This document shows positions 20,392-30,689 of a DNA stretch of 44,822 bases, one piece after another. The position numbers were made by a program, and so were the translations under genes. Within the stretch, counting starts at the first letter, position 1, and each line of letters starts with the position of its first letter. Origin of the DNA: Nemertoderma westbladi (taxonomy: Eukaryota; Xenacoelomorpha; Nemertodermatida; Nemertodermatidae). The stretch covers positions 1-44,822 of the forward strand of contig JAUCBJ010008872.1 of NCBI GenBank assembly GCA_032718475.1, read 5' to 3'. The notes below the pieces were generated by a model that was not told where the DNA came from, made no database searches, and worked only from the letters and a program-made list of their open reading frames with translations.

Positions 20392-21538
20392 CATCCTGGA
20401 GGTATTAGTACGTTTGAACGACACTAGCCTAACAATCATGAAATCAGATAGAAACTGATAAAAATTGTTACCGGTACCGGTATAGCAGTATTGTTAGGCC
20501 TACTGCTGTACTGTTACTTACTGGCCTACTGTTAGTATACTGTACTCGTGTACTGTCATGGCTGAATTAAATTTCATTGAGATTGGGAAACATATCGAGA
20601 CTGAGGAGCGCGCTATTGAGTTTGCACAAAGCGTGGAGCTTCTCCCCCGAACTCTACATCAAAATTTGCATCGTGATGCAGACACCCTCTGCCCTATTTT
20701 GGAGAAACATGTCGCCGGTGGAACCAAGATACAGTCCGACGAATGGCCTGCGTATTGCGGTGTGAATGTTGACATAACAAACGCCACTAACCCTTTTTTG
20801 GTCTGCTACCAATGGAACAGGGACCTACATACACGAAACCGTCAACCATTCGGTAGAGTGGGTGAGTGCGACTGGCACTCACACTCAACGTATAGAGTCG
20901 ATGTGGGGCCACTTAAAGACGTCAGTCATCCGCAATAAGAAATGCACAACACCGCAACTTATTGCTGGCCACCTGGTAGAATTTCGGTGGAGACTTTTAA
21001 ATCGCGACCGACCTTTCTCAAATCTACTTGCACTTTTCAAACATTACTACCCTTGCTGAATGTCTATACTGTACCTTATACCTTAACCAACCCAAACGGC
21101 CCTTTTCAGGGCCAACATATGAAATAAACAACCGTATCGCAACAGCGTTATTAGCTTGTAATATTTTTTTACAATAAGATACACCCCCAGTCGGGGTAAA
21201 TATCAATTTTAATATTGGAAATATGTACTGTATGTACGGTAGACTGTAATTAAGATTACGTACGCGCACAGTAAATCGTAATTAAACTAATAGATTGAGC
21301 TAAAATATTACATAATTAAGCTAGTAAATAATAGTAATATTAGTAGTACTGTAGTAAGTAATATAATATAGATTAAAATAATACATTCCCTTCAAAGAAC
21401 TTAATAAATAATACCCATGAAATCCGCAAGGTGGAGCACAATACTGCTATACAGGCAGACCGGTACGGGTACCATTATTTATCTGATTTTAGGCTTGTTT
21501 GACTCGTGTCGTTCAAACGTACTAATACCCATCCTGTA
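20392..21538 (+). mobile_element. Merlin DNA transposon with long TIRs and 9-bp target duplication
   Basis: The element runs 20401-21529 (1129 bp). The left end GGTATTAGTACGTTTGAACG is the reverse complement of the right end. The inverted repeats extend about 95 bp with gaps, including ATCAGATA, GGTACC and TATAGCAGTATTG. Flanks are CATCCTGGA (20392-20400) and CATCCTGTA (21530-21538), a 9-bp target duplication with one mismatch. Merlin duplications are 8-9 bp, so termini, target site and transposase agree. Related fragments lie at 11250-11310 and 16840-16990. Confidence 0.9.
20558..21059 (+). pseudogene. Merlin (IS1016/ISXO2-like) transposase, internally deleted and frameshifted
   Basis: ATG at 20558 starts MAELNFIEIGKHIETEERAI, the usual Merlin N-terminus. 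After residue about 35 the zinc-ribbon and first catalytic Asp region are missing and the frame jumps to ADTLCPILEKHV and IQSDEWPAY, which carries a catalytic Asp. Near 20820 the frame shifts; the continuing frame reads TVNHSVEWV, GTHTQRIESMWGHLK with the catalytic Glu, and LVEFRWR, ending TGA at 21057-21059. Merlin transposases are DDE enzymes acting on the inverted ends. This copy lacks one acidic residue and is split, so it should be inactive; the intact TIRs could still be used by an enzyme from elsewhere. Confidence 0.85.
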
Positions 21539-21624
21539 TGGCGTCTCTTTAGGGTCAATATTCAGTGTTTTAATATTTTTTATTCAGTATAAATTTACAT
21601 TCAGTAATAATTAATATCTTTCAG

Positions 21625-22045
21625 TGCTCTACAATATCTTTTAGTAATTAATAAATTATCGTTCAGTAATACTGAATTATCTTTCAGTATTTTACTGAAT
21701 TATCTTTCAGTATTTACTGAATTATCTTTCAGTATTTACTGAATTATCTTTCAGTATTTACTGAATTATCTTTCAGTATTTACTGAATTATCTTTCAGTA
21801 TTTACTGAATTATCTTTCAGTATTTACTGAATTATCTTTCAGTATTTACTGAATTATCTTTCAGTATTTACTGAATTATCTTTCAGTATTTACTGGATTA
21901 TCTTTCAGTATTTACTGAATTATCTTTCAGAAATACTTAATTATCTTTCAGTAACGTATTTATCTTTCAGTGATTATCTTTCAGTAATACTTAATTATCT
22001 TTCAGTAACGTATTTATCTTTCAGTGATTATCTTTCAGTATTTGC
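21625..22045. repeat. 22-bp satellite
   Basis: About a dozen perfect or near-perfect copies of GAATTATCTTTCAGTATTTACT from roughly 21664 to 21930, with degenerate flanking units (ACTTAATTATCTTTCAGTAACG) to 22045. Direct orientation, no spacers, AT-rich. Confidence 0.95.
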
Positions 22046-22139
22046 AATAGCATATCAGTATAAAATCACTCGTTATAATAAATTCCGTATAAATTCCTTT
22101 ATCTCTCTATTGAATTCAATAGGCCAATCACAAAAAAGG

Positions 22140-22560
22140 CATATTCTAGAATATCCCTGCAAACAATTTAACGTTAATAATGCATTAATATACGTTATTT
22201 TCTGACAATGCCAACGTTAATTATTAACGTTAATAATACATATAAATAACGTTAGTTTGGCCGCCCTTTTAACGTTAAAAATTAACGCAAATTAACGTTA
22301 ATTTTAAACGGTAGGTATTTTGATCGTCAAAATATATTGTATGTTTAACGTTAAAAAATGACATATTACTGACAATCAGTTTGGATCGTCAAAATATATT
22401 GTATGTTTAACGTTAAAAAATGACATATTACTGACAATCAGTTTGTTTGCATCGTCAAAATATATTGTATGTTTAACGTTAAAAAATTACAAACAACTGA
22501 CAGTGATAAAAACATAATTATAATAATTAACGCTTAATTACCTTAACGTTAATTAACGTC
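22140..22560. repeat. AACGTTAA-rich region with 62-bp tandem repeat
   Basis: GATCGTCAAAATATATTGTA followed by TGTTTAACGTTAAAAAATGAC occurs three times from about 22321 to 22490 with a period near 62-64 bp. The palindrome AACGTT or AACGTTAA recurs many times around it. Non-coding. Confidence 0.85.
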
Positions 22561-23140
22561 AAATAATCACATATTCCAGACAATTGCTATTATCTTATCT
22601 GGCTCTGTCTAAATTTACATCTTGACGGTCAGACCGGTAGACAGTGATAACTCGAAACAACCTAAGAAGGCATTCTCATATTAAACAGTTAGGTTAGGGT
22701 GGGTTGACCTCAGGTGACTAATGGAATTAATAACAATAGTTTAATTACAAGCTTTCTCTCATCGGAGCTACTTCTGGTAATTATTGAAAATGCATACAAC
22801 AGATCTCGCCAAACCATTTCCAGATGTGAAATCCTCATTAAATTCTGATGACAAAAAACCGCAAGTCTTGTTGACTTACGGTTTTTTTGCATAAATTTAA
22901 ATACTTGCGGTCTTTTGTATTGCACTTACTCTGCTGAAACTCAGCTCGAATCTATGATCCTCTCGGTTTATTGTCGCCGTGGTTGCATTAAAAATAGCAT
23001 TCAGAGAAATTACAAATACTATTGTATTTGTTAGCATCAAAATGTGTTGTTATGATTAATATTGATATTAGTAATGATAGATAATCTATATGTCAATGTC
23101 AATGTCCAGCATTCGACGCCACATTTGATCAAGCAAAAAT
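22561..23140. other. Non-coding, nothing recognised
   Basis: AT-rich. A short inverted pair around 22858-22888 (AAAAAACCGCAAGT / ACTTACGGTTTTTT) with a 7-nt spacer is the only structure seen. Confidence 0.5.
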
Positions 23141-23149
23141 CTAACATTT

Positions 23150-23360
23150 TTTATGTTCTTCCCGCCCTTTTAGTTTGTGTAGTGTTAATCCGTTGCCTAT
23201 AATTAACATCTCTCCAGAGGTCATGGGTTCGATCCCCGCAAAGGGGTCGGGAGAGTTTTCGTTTCAGGACGAACGCTTTAAAGGGACGAGCTAGGGCGCA
23301 TTTCTACAAGGGCGTCCTTTAATGGGTACTGGAGTATCCTCTGGTGAATAAAAATATGGT
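23150..23360 (+). repeat. Possible tRNA-derived SINE
   Basis: GGTTCGATCCCC at about 23227 is a perfect B box, inside a hairpin CTCTCC … GGGAGAG. The A box upstream is weak, around GTGTAGTGTTAATCC. The following 120 bp, ending in ATAAAAATATGG, could be the SINE body and tail. A functional tRNA is excluded by the missing cloverleaf. Confidence 0.4.
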
Positions 23361-23369
23361 GGAATTAGG

Positions 23370-23495
23370 TGGCGTTCATAAAGTATGTCACGCAAATTTT
23401 CCATTTTTTTGACCCCCGTCCCCCCCCCCCTTCTGTCACAAAAAACCGATTTTCGTAAATTTATAACCCCCCCCCCCCCCCCCCCCCCCCCTAGA
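23370..23495. repeat. MITE-like end with long C runs
   Basis: GGCGTTCATAAAGTATGTCACG followed by TTTTTTTGACCCCCGTCCCC and a 25-C run at 23467-23491. It resembles the GGCCGTTCATAAAT ends at 9082 and belongs to a common invertebrate MITE type with C-rich subterminal tracts. The opposite end was not found. Confidence 0.45.
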
Positions 23496-23710
23496 CGAAA
23501 AATATTTTATTTCAGTAATTTAATAGCAGTTAGAAAGCACAATAGAAGGTGAAACATTTTGACTGAAGTAGTTCTTACTAAAAGCCTATACATACTATAT
23601 ATAGCTAGACGTCAAACTACAATACTGTACGTACATCTACAAGGCAGACTAGACACATTACTAATTAAACCCTTTGTCGTTCTGAAGATATTTTATGAAA
23701 TGCATCATTA

Positions 23711-24047
23711 GGCCCATGCTCCACTGGTAAGTCGTAAGTCATTTTCAGATTTTGTCTTAGTCAGAATCTCAAAATGAATGCCTCCTTGCTCCATTGGTAA
23801 CACAAGTCATAAGTCATTTGATAAAAAATATAAGATGCATCTCACATTTACTGCATATACCCAAAGTAACCAATCAGAGGCATCTTGCCGGATATAACAC
23901 ATGATTCATATATCAAAAGATGGAACATGGGACATAATCACAGTCATAACTTACGATTTACCATTGGAGACGCTAACATTGAAACCAATGTGTTCCATAA
24001 TTTATTCTGACTAAGACTACATAAGACTTACCAGTGGAGCACGGGCC
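23711..24047. mobile_element. Harbinger-like MITE with TTA target duplication
   Basis: The left end GGCCCATGCTCCACTGGTAA is inverted at the right end (TTACCAGTGGAGCACGGGCC), and the match continues through GTCTTAGTCAGAAT for about 55 bp with gaps. TTA flanks both sides (23708-23710 and 24048-24050). A second nested inverted pair (CTCCATTGGTAA / TTACCATTGGAG) lies inside. At 337 bp it has no coding capacity. The three-base TWA-type duplication with GG ends fits PIF/Harbinger. Confidence 0.85.
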
Positions 24048-24059
24048 TTAGCGGGTGGT

Positions 24060-24200
24060 TTTTCAAATTTGCTTATAAAATTGCGTTTTTTAGATTGATT
24101 TTACATTATTTTACATTGATCTTACAATATTTTACATTGAATTTAAATTATTTTACATTGATTTTATATTATTTTACTTTGATTTAATTATTAAATAATA
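24060..24200. repeat. TTTTACATTGAT minisatellite
   Basis: Five or six degenerate copies of a unit of roughly 25 bp built from ATTATTTTACATTGATTTTA. AT-rich, non-coding. Confidence 0.75.
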
Positions 24201-24454
24201 TGATAATTACAGGAGGCTAAATAAATTGCCAACCTTCTAAAGTGACGAAACTCGATTAACGAGTAACACAATTACAATTACTACTTTAACCTAAAACTAA
24301 AATAAATATAAAACGTTATTACAATACGTACAGGTCCTGCGAGTGGTCGTTAGTTCAGTTCTGCGTCGTAGGTGCTGCATAATATAGTACTTTAATTTCT
24401 ATTTACAGCAAATCCATTTCTTACCATAAATCTATTTATTCCCAGCAATAATTA

Positions 24455-24535
24455 AACTGTAACATGTACTATTGGCCTCGTTTATTGTTTTGGTTCGAAT
24501 AACATGTCACTGTAACATGCTCCTTTACCTTAAAG
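24455..24535 (+). repeat. Dispersed repeat family, copy 4
   Basis: CTCGTTTATTGTTTTGGTTC, then GTCACTGTAACATGCTCC, related to 7105-7190, 10180-10265 and 16120-16205. Confidence 0.55.
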
Positions 24536-24734
24536 ACACCAGGATATTGCACCAAAGGACCTAATGTCGCGATAGGCCGTAACAGCTCAGGTCATTCTCC
24601 ACTCCACCCACCTTAATTCCCCCAAGGTTCTGATTCATCTCATAACAAACTTACTGTAGAAATTAAAAAAATTCATTCGTTTTATAAAAAATTATAAAAT
24701 TTCCTGGGTCATTTAGTGTATTTCACTAATTATA

Positions 24735-24838
24735 GAAAATTCCGGTTCCGGCCGGAATTCCGGCCGGAATATTCCGGCATGTTGAATTCCGGTTCCGGTT
24801 CCGGCCGGAATCAAAATATCGATTCCGGGACATCCCTA
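24735..24838. repeat. AATTCCGG/CCGGAATT palindromic cluster
   Basis: Runs of TTCCGGTTCCGGCCGGAATT end, in minus orientation, in TAGGGATGTCCCGG. This resembles hAT-type ends with subterminal short repeats and the cluster at 19033-19135. No transposase or opposite end was found. Confidence 0.45.
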
Positions 24839-24945
24839 TACATCACTAAACTGAATGTGTACTTCTGGCTCTGAGAACTTGTCATCATCAGAATGGAGTA
24901 AAAAGTGATGTTTAAACCAACACTTAAGAACACATCACTTCAGAG

Positions 24946-25930
24946 TAACACTTGTGCTGTTGGTGTCCAGGTTGTAAACATGTAAACAATTATAACAAAG
25001 TCTCTTTATCAAAGGCTATCTTCCTCCTATCCTTCAGATCTTTCCTTAGGAAAGAGGTACACTTACTTACCGGGTGTGTTTCCCCACCTAGCACACATTT
25101 GATAGTCTTAAGGTTCGTCAGTTTGGGCACAATAGTATTTTGGGATTTAGAAGTTTCTACTCCTTTCTGAAAGGATATCAATTTAGGGGAACTAGGTGTC
25201 TTACTATGTTCTCCCTTTGACTTACCTGTTGGTTTGGTCTTTCCACAATTCTGTGAAAAGTACACTTCCGAAGTATCCTCCTCTAGAGAAGTTTGACTAT
25301 CATAATCCGTATAGCACACTGGCATGGACCTACGTCTTGTTACAGTTTTCTAGCTGTCCTTACCTTCAAAGTTCTTCTCTCGAGATTGCCTCAATAAATG
25401 CAGTTTAACTTGCACAGAAAGGAAAGCTAGGAGGTCAGCTATGGTTGGTGTCTTCTGCTGTTCTCTGAAGGTTAGAACCTTTTGGTCCCATATATTCCCT
25501 ATGTTACATTTAGGCAATGATCCAGCTATGGCACCTACAACCATAGAACTTTAATACTCGGCAGATTGCCCTAACCAATCCAGCTGTCTACAGATCTGTT
25601 GGATGTCATCGGAAAATTCTATCAGCCCTGTATTCAATACCTTTCTCAGTGCTATTAGTTTAGTATAAAGGTATCTAGCTATAACAGTTTTATCACTGTA
25701 CCTGAGTTTTAGGTTCTCCCAAACTTGACTTAATCTGTCTGGATGTTAGGAGCATCCTCTAAACATTCAGTGAGGAATCTAAGTTTCTCACCATCCAATA
25801 ATACAGTTTTTACAAAGTTTTTTATATTATCTTTATAATATTCGTTGAATGATAACCACTTCATTTCATCCACATTGAATTTGACTACTTCCCCCACAGA
25901 CACTGCTTGTCTCGCTTCTGTCCTCGCCAT
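24946..25930 (-). pseudogene. BEL/Pao gag remnant
   Basis: ATG at 25930 (MARTEARQAVS) opens a segment with KWLSFNEYYKDNI, the W..F pattern typical of BEL gag. After a frameshift near 25740 it continues through QVWENLKLRY and IQQICRQLDWLG, an in-frame TAA, LPKCNIGNIWDQKVLTFREQ, further shifts, and then the Cys/His region GGETHPVSKCTSF and RRKIAF, ending FTCLQPGHQQHKC, the BEL zinc-knuckle pair. At least three frameshifts and several stops make it inactive. Gag would form the particle core and bind RNA. No pol follows on its 3' side, so the element is truncated; it abuts the 3' end of the DIRS-like element. Confidence 0.75.
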
Positions 25931-25997
25931 CTGTTGGGTGAAACTTTCTTGAGCTATAGTCTTGAGTTACAGGATTTCTAGAATGCAATATTTTTCT

Positions 25998-26055
25998 TAT
26001 ACAGGTAGTTAGGTTTATCTAATGAAATAATAGTTAGGTTTATCTAATGAAATAA
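25998..26055. repeat. 25-bp direct repeat at end of DIRS-like element
   Basis: TTAGGTTTATCTAATGAAAT followed by AATA occurs twice in tandem just downstream of the recombinase gene. DIRS-like elements have split direct repeats at this end; whether these are part of them cannot be decided from this window. Confidence 0.5.
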
Positions 26056-26099
26056 TACAATTTTTTCAATGTTTGTGTTTCGGAATGATAAGTTTATTT

Positions 26100-27038
26100 T
26101 TATATTCCCAATAGTGCAATTGTTTTTTGTGCTTCTATTAGTTCTCGATCGTACGGTCTAATATATCGTTCGTAGCATGAGCTGCGCCACCTTCCTAGCT
26201 TCTGTATGATGGTAGTTGGTAGACCCGCTCTGGACGCTTCTGTGGCAAGTCCTGACCGGAAACTGTGACTCGAGTATCCTGGCCCTAAAATATCTCTAAC
26301 CATGCAGTTCACTTTCTGTGCGCGCAATGGTATACCTTCGCAAAACATGAACAATTTCATGTTTGGTAACATCACGGAGTCCCGGTATCTAAGGTAAGTT
26401 TTGACACGTTTATGTGGACAAAATGCACCCCCTACCTTTGCCACTGGAAAGACGTGACCACTCATGGAAGTTTTGGATCGCTTTAACTTAATGGTAATCA
26501 GATGACCTGTTACAACAACATCGGATCTATCCAGATTGACGTACTCAGACACACGCATCCCACTAAAGAAAGCTAAACAAAAAACTGCGTAGTGCATTTG
26601 TTTGTCTAGCCTTTTTATATCCAATCTCGAGATACCATCTAGAAGATTTTGCAAATGTTGTAGAGATATTGGTTTGGCAACAATTGAAGGCGCTTCAACT
26701 GACTCAGCACCTCGTAACATTCTGTAAGTGTTTACATTGTTTATTTCTCCCAAGACACCCGTTACCATAGCGACACTTCTAATCCCGGATAGAAACGACC
26801 GTATTGATGACGCACGATATCCATTGAAATGCGCCAGGATAATGAAAGTTTCTATTGTTTTATCATTGACTGGAACTGCATGTATGTGAGCCAACGCGCA
26901 GTATAGTTTGTACTTTTTCCACGCTCTGTCATATTTCTCATTTGTTGATTGTCTGAGGCCTTTGTTGGATAGCACAGCCACAGCTAATGGTATGATTTGA
27001 CCAATGTCAGACATGATATTACTATTTCCTTTGGACAT
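26100..27038 (-). CDS. Tyrosine recombinase of DIRS-like retroelement
   Basis: 312 codons, intact, ATG at 27038. The N-terminal half (residues 1-120) is a SAM-like core-binding domain with STNEKYDRAWKKY. The catalytic half carries the conserved set: Arg162 in FSGMRVSEY, Lys near 186-189 in KRSKTS, His258-x-x-Arg261 in SSHSFRSG, LGRW (281-284) and Tyr289 or Tyr292 in CYERYIRP. These are the residues used by tyrosine recombinases for cutting and rejoining DNA through a 3'-phosphotyrosine. In DIRS and Ngaro elements this enzyme inserts a circular cDNA without target duplication. It lies downstream of gag and RT/RNase H on the same strand. All catalytic residues are present. Confidence 0.92.
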   Translation of the reverse strand: MSKGNSNIMSDIGQIIPLAVAVLSNKGLRQSTNEKYDRAWKKYKLYCALAHIHAVPVNDKTIETFIILAHFNGYRASSIRSFLSGIRSVAMVTGVLGEINNVNTYRMLRGAESVEAPSIVAKPISLQHLQNLLDGISRLDIKRLDKQMHYAVFCLAFFSGMRVSEYVNLDRSDVVVTGHLITIKLKRSKTSMSGHVFPVAKVGGAFCPHKRVKTYLRYRDSVMLPNMKLFMFCEGIPLRAQKVNCMVRDILGPGYSSHSFRSGLATEASRAGLPTTIIQKLGRWRSSCYERYIRPYDRELIEAQKTIALLGI

Positions 27039-27371
27039 CTACAGGACTACCTTTCGACATGGATAATGAATTACCAGTATGAGTTAGAAATTTTAAAGAT
27101 GTGTTTATTTACATGCATATAATGTTTATATTCAACGCATAACAGCTGTGATATAGTACATAACACAAATTTAAAGTCCTATAGTCTGAATAATATAGAC
27201 ATTAAAACTAAACATAACTAGATATGAAACACACCGAATACAGTTAGACCATGCATAATAACAATTCATCAACAGATTATTAATACCTACTCAGAGGTTT
27301 ATTTATAATTGAGTGGGTACGCAATGATAGAACATGACTTGTAGTAATATATTAGGTACTTTCTCTTGTGA
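27039..27371. other. Spacer between gag and recombinase
   Basis: About 330 bp of AT-rich non-coding sequence inside the DIRS-like element. No motif recognised. Confidence 0.5.
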
Positions 27372-28512
27372 TTATCTACTCCAGTTAGTAGGGAAAGCTG
27401 GGTGCTTACCCCTGCTGTATGTATTGATTCCCAAGAGCTTTCTTTGGCTGAGTCTTGATTGTGGGTATATACGCCCTATCGTGGATAGAGGATCCTGACT
27501 GATAGGCATTGTCATCTCTGCTGCGTTTACTATCAGGTGCGTTATATCCGTCGTTACATGAGCTACTTGTCTCTTGAATGTCCGAATCATCAAAACGACG
27601 ACGACGGCTTTCCGGAAGCTGTCTGACATGCTTGGACGTGGCTTGTTGAAACCCTTCACAGCTTCCCAGCGTACACAGCTACCTAGGTGCTGTTTGTCGC
27701 AATTCCTACAGTGAGACATATAGTCATTTCGAAGCGGGGTTCTAAGTGTAAGAGCGCCCCCATTCTCCCTTTGTTGCCTGAACATAGAGTCGATGGTCTC
27801 TATCCATTCTTTGAATATACCCAAAGGAATAAATCGGAGCAATCTCCAGAATGTGACGGTAGTACGTCCATATTGAAGCTGAATCCTCAGGAAACAACTC
27901 GCTTTTATAGCTACAGAAGAGCGCTAGACAATTGAGGAGTGACCCTGTCGATTCAAGTTCGGCATTCTTGCCAGGTTTCCCATTGGTCTCATGGCGCTCC
28001 GCCAGTTCAGCTAAATTCACAAATTTATGTTGCACACGTAATTTGTCTATAATTGCTTCATCTAAAGGTCGTGTGCATGACAGAATTGCAGGTAAAACCA
28101 CCTTTGACTTAATCTCAATAAGGCCTGAATTTTCATGTGTCTGAATGTTGCCAGCTGTATGGCCTCCATTTGCGACTTTAACCATTAGTTCCACCAGTTT
28201 ATTTAGAGCGGAGGTTTCGTTTAGCTGTTGCAGATTAGCTGCTGAGTGAATAGAATCGATATCTCCACTCGTTGATGCCGCTTGAATTGGCAGGAACATT
28301 TTTAGTCCATCCTTTGACTGACCCATTTCATAATGCACTCCCGTGATTGTTAATGGTTGATCTGTTGTTAATTTCGATAAAACGTCGGTGGTCAGTGAGA
28401 TTTTCTCCCATACTTTCTGATTAGAAGTCTGATTTATAGCCAACTTCTGCCACTCACCGGACTGTAGAGTTTGGCAGAGAGATCCCACCGGATATGAAAC
28501 ATCAGGATTCAT
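27372..28512 (-). pseudogene. Gag-like protein of DIRS-like element, one frameshift
   Basis: ATG at 28512 (MNPDVSYPVGSL). The first frame runs to about 27835 with an ELFPEDSASIWTYYRHILE segment. After a one-step frame change near 27830 the second frame continues FIPLGIFKEWIETIDSMFRQ and then CRNCDKQHLGSC, a CX2CX3HX3C knuckle, to a stop at 27372. The W.YY..I … W…ID.MFR pattern resembles the capsid-type ORF1 of DIRS/Ngaro elements (YD..FR). Only a single frameshift separates the halves, so decay is recent or the shift is a sequencing error. The gene lies after, not before, the RT/RNase H on the strand, which is unusual. The identification as gag is inference from pattern. Confidence 0.6.
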
Positions 28513-28704
28513 AGTTCATGAATATATATCAATTATTATGTTATATATAATATAGCTGTATATGTAGCTTCTCACATATCGCTGTGTATACCAAATACCA
28601 GAATAATGTAATATGAATATATGTGTAATAAAACTATTGTTAGACAGAGGTGAAACTAGTTAAACACAAGGTGATATTATCAAATCGGAAATTAAAGAGT
28701 GTAA

Positions 28705-30520
28705 TTACTTGGTGCTATCCTTAGGGGTTAGCAATTTTTTAATGTGTTTCCATTCCTGTAAAACTACAGTTGGTTCGTCCTCCATTTGCGGAAACAGTCG
28801 TTTAAACGAATCGATCTTTAATCTGCTTAGCAGATCGGGTCCTAAATTGTCATGGGATCTGATGTGTTGGCAGAAAATCATAATGCCGTATCTAGTACAG
28901 ACTTGCAATAAATATCTAATCAAATCCATGAGGTAGTTATTGCTTGATGCACCCTTGACCATGGCATTCAGGACTGTTTCACTATCACTGTGTAGTAGCA
29001 GCCGTGACCCTGTAAAGGCACGTCCAAATACTGCAGTAGCTAACACAATGGCAGCCATTTCCTTAATGGCTATTGGATATCCACTCACTATGTCATCCGA
29101 AAGCTGTAATGCAAACCATTGTTTGCTATGAACCGCTCCTAGCCCATAGCCTGAAGCATCGGTAGCCATATTATGTTGGCTAGGTTTAATCATGACAGGG
29201 TTCTGTAAAGGTGCCCTATGTTGCTCTACACAGTCCAGAGCCAACTTCCAATAGTCAAGGTCTTCATGCAAGTTGTCTGGAATGCTAATCATCTTTTGCT
29301 GATGTGGAACACATGTTGCATCTATCAACCTCCGCAGGAATGTCCTACTTGCACATACTGCTTTACATAAAAAAGAGAGCCGACCTATAAGGCTCTGCAA
29401 TTCTCGCTTGTTAATCCGTGCTCCTGGCGCCATGGTTGAAAAACGCTGGATTTCAGAATTTGCCCTTTCTTTCTTATCATCAGGTATAAAAATTTCATGG
29501 TTGACGTGTCGATGCCTATACCAAATACAATTTGATGTTTAGCCGGACGGAATAATTTATGTTCATTTAAAGGTATGTTATATCTACTGAACAAGTCTAT
29601 GACCATGTCTAAAATGTGGTCTGCAAGGGCAGGCACATCTACTGTAACTATGATAAAATCATCTAAAAGATGATCGACGTCTGCTACTGATGCAAGTGAC
29701 AACTCTCTTTGTTCAGTTGCAAGTAATTTCATATGTTCAGCAGGGCAGTTCGTCTCAGAAAGACGCTCATAAATGACGTTTCTCACCAGGGTGCTATAGT
29801 TCTGGAATATCCGACTGGCAGATCTTAACCCGAAAACTAATCTAGTATAAACAAAATAAAAATCTCGCCACTGTATACCTAAGAGATGCCAGTCTAATTT
29901 GGAGACTGGGATAATCTTAAAGGTATCCTTAACGTCCAACTTGGCAATCAGTGCGCCATCACCTGAACTAATTATGTTTCGAACAATCGTATTGATTGTT
30001 GTATATGACACAGTGGAATCCTCATCCGAAATAAAGCTGTTGACAGTTCCTTTTCTATCATTGGAGAAGTCTACACACAGGCGGGTCTTTTTGCCTGGAA
30101 TTTGACTGAGGGTCAGAGGATTAATGACATTTAGAAAAGTGTTGGTTGTAATGTTTGGTAGGGTCAGAAAAGGTCCTTCTAGGTATCCAGAGTTTACTTC
30201 CTTCGCAATAATGTCATCAACAATCTGTGAGTTGTCGGTGGCTGACTTGTTGTTCTTGCGATGTATGTAAGTGTTTCGTGGCCCATTATACCCAATACGC
30301 ACACCTTGGCGTAACTGTTGCATTAATTCTGAAACCTCTTGCGATGGAAACGTAAATCATCCTCAAGTTTGTCTACATTGATGGGAGTAGATGGGTGTTT
30401 TTCTATGATGTAACTGCCTTTTCGTATTTTCAAGTGTTGAAATGCCTCTGACGCTATGTTTGATAGATCGTTTTGATCTATGTAATAAATAACGGTCAGC
30501 CACTGTTGAACTCGTGATAT
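28705..30520 (-). pseudogene. Reverse transcriptase/RNase H of DIRS-like element
   Basis: The N-terminal segment (about 30520-30340) reads SNIASEAFQHLKIRKGSY and TPINVDKLEDDLRFH; after a frameshift it continues QGVRIGYNGPRN. RT motifs follow: RLCVDFSND, AKLDVKDTFK with the first catalytic Asp, YTRLVFGLRSAS and HLLDDFIIV with the Asp pair. A second frame change lies in a T5 run near 29490. The last frame begins around MAPGARINKRELQSLIGRLS and carries an RNase H-like domain (TDASGYGLGAV, KEMAAIVLA, LLLHSDSETVL, NLGPDLLSRL), ending at 28705. FGLRSA and SLIGRLS are characteristic of DIRS/Ngaro RTs. The enzyme would copy the element RNA; this copy is split by about two frameshifts but has all catalytic motifs. 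Confidence 0.85.
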
Positions 30521-30689
30521 CCATTATCATATAATCATTTTAAAAGTCCTATAGAACTAGACTTATAATATCTGATAGCTCTAACTGTTAGTCGCCTACT
30601 GGTAACTATCTCTATAGCTGTACTTATTTTGTATGCCAATATGCACTACTGCACTAAATGACTACGCAATATATCAGTGCGCTTCAAGT

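Noticed and set aside
21625-22045. Regular 22-bp repeats considered as a CRISPR array
   Set aside because: Units are head-to-tail without unique spacers, in clearly eukaryotic DNA; this is a satellite.
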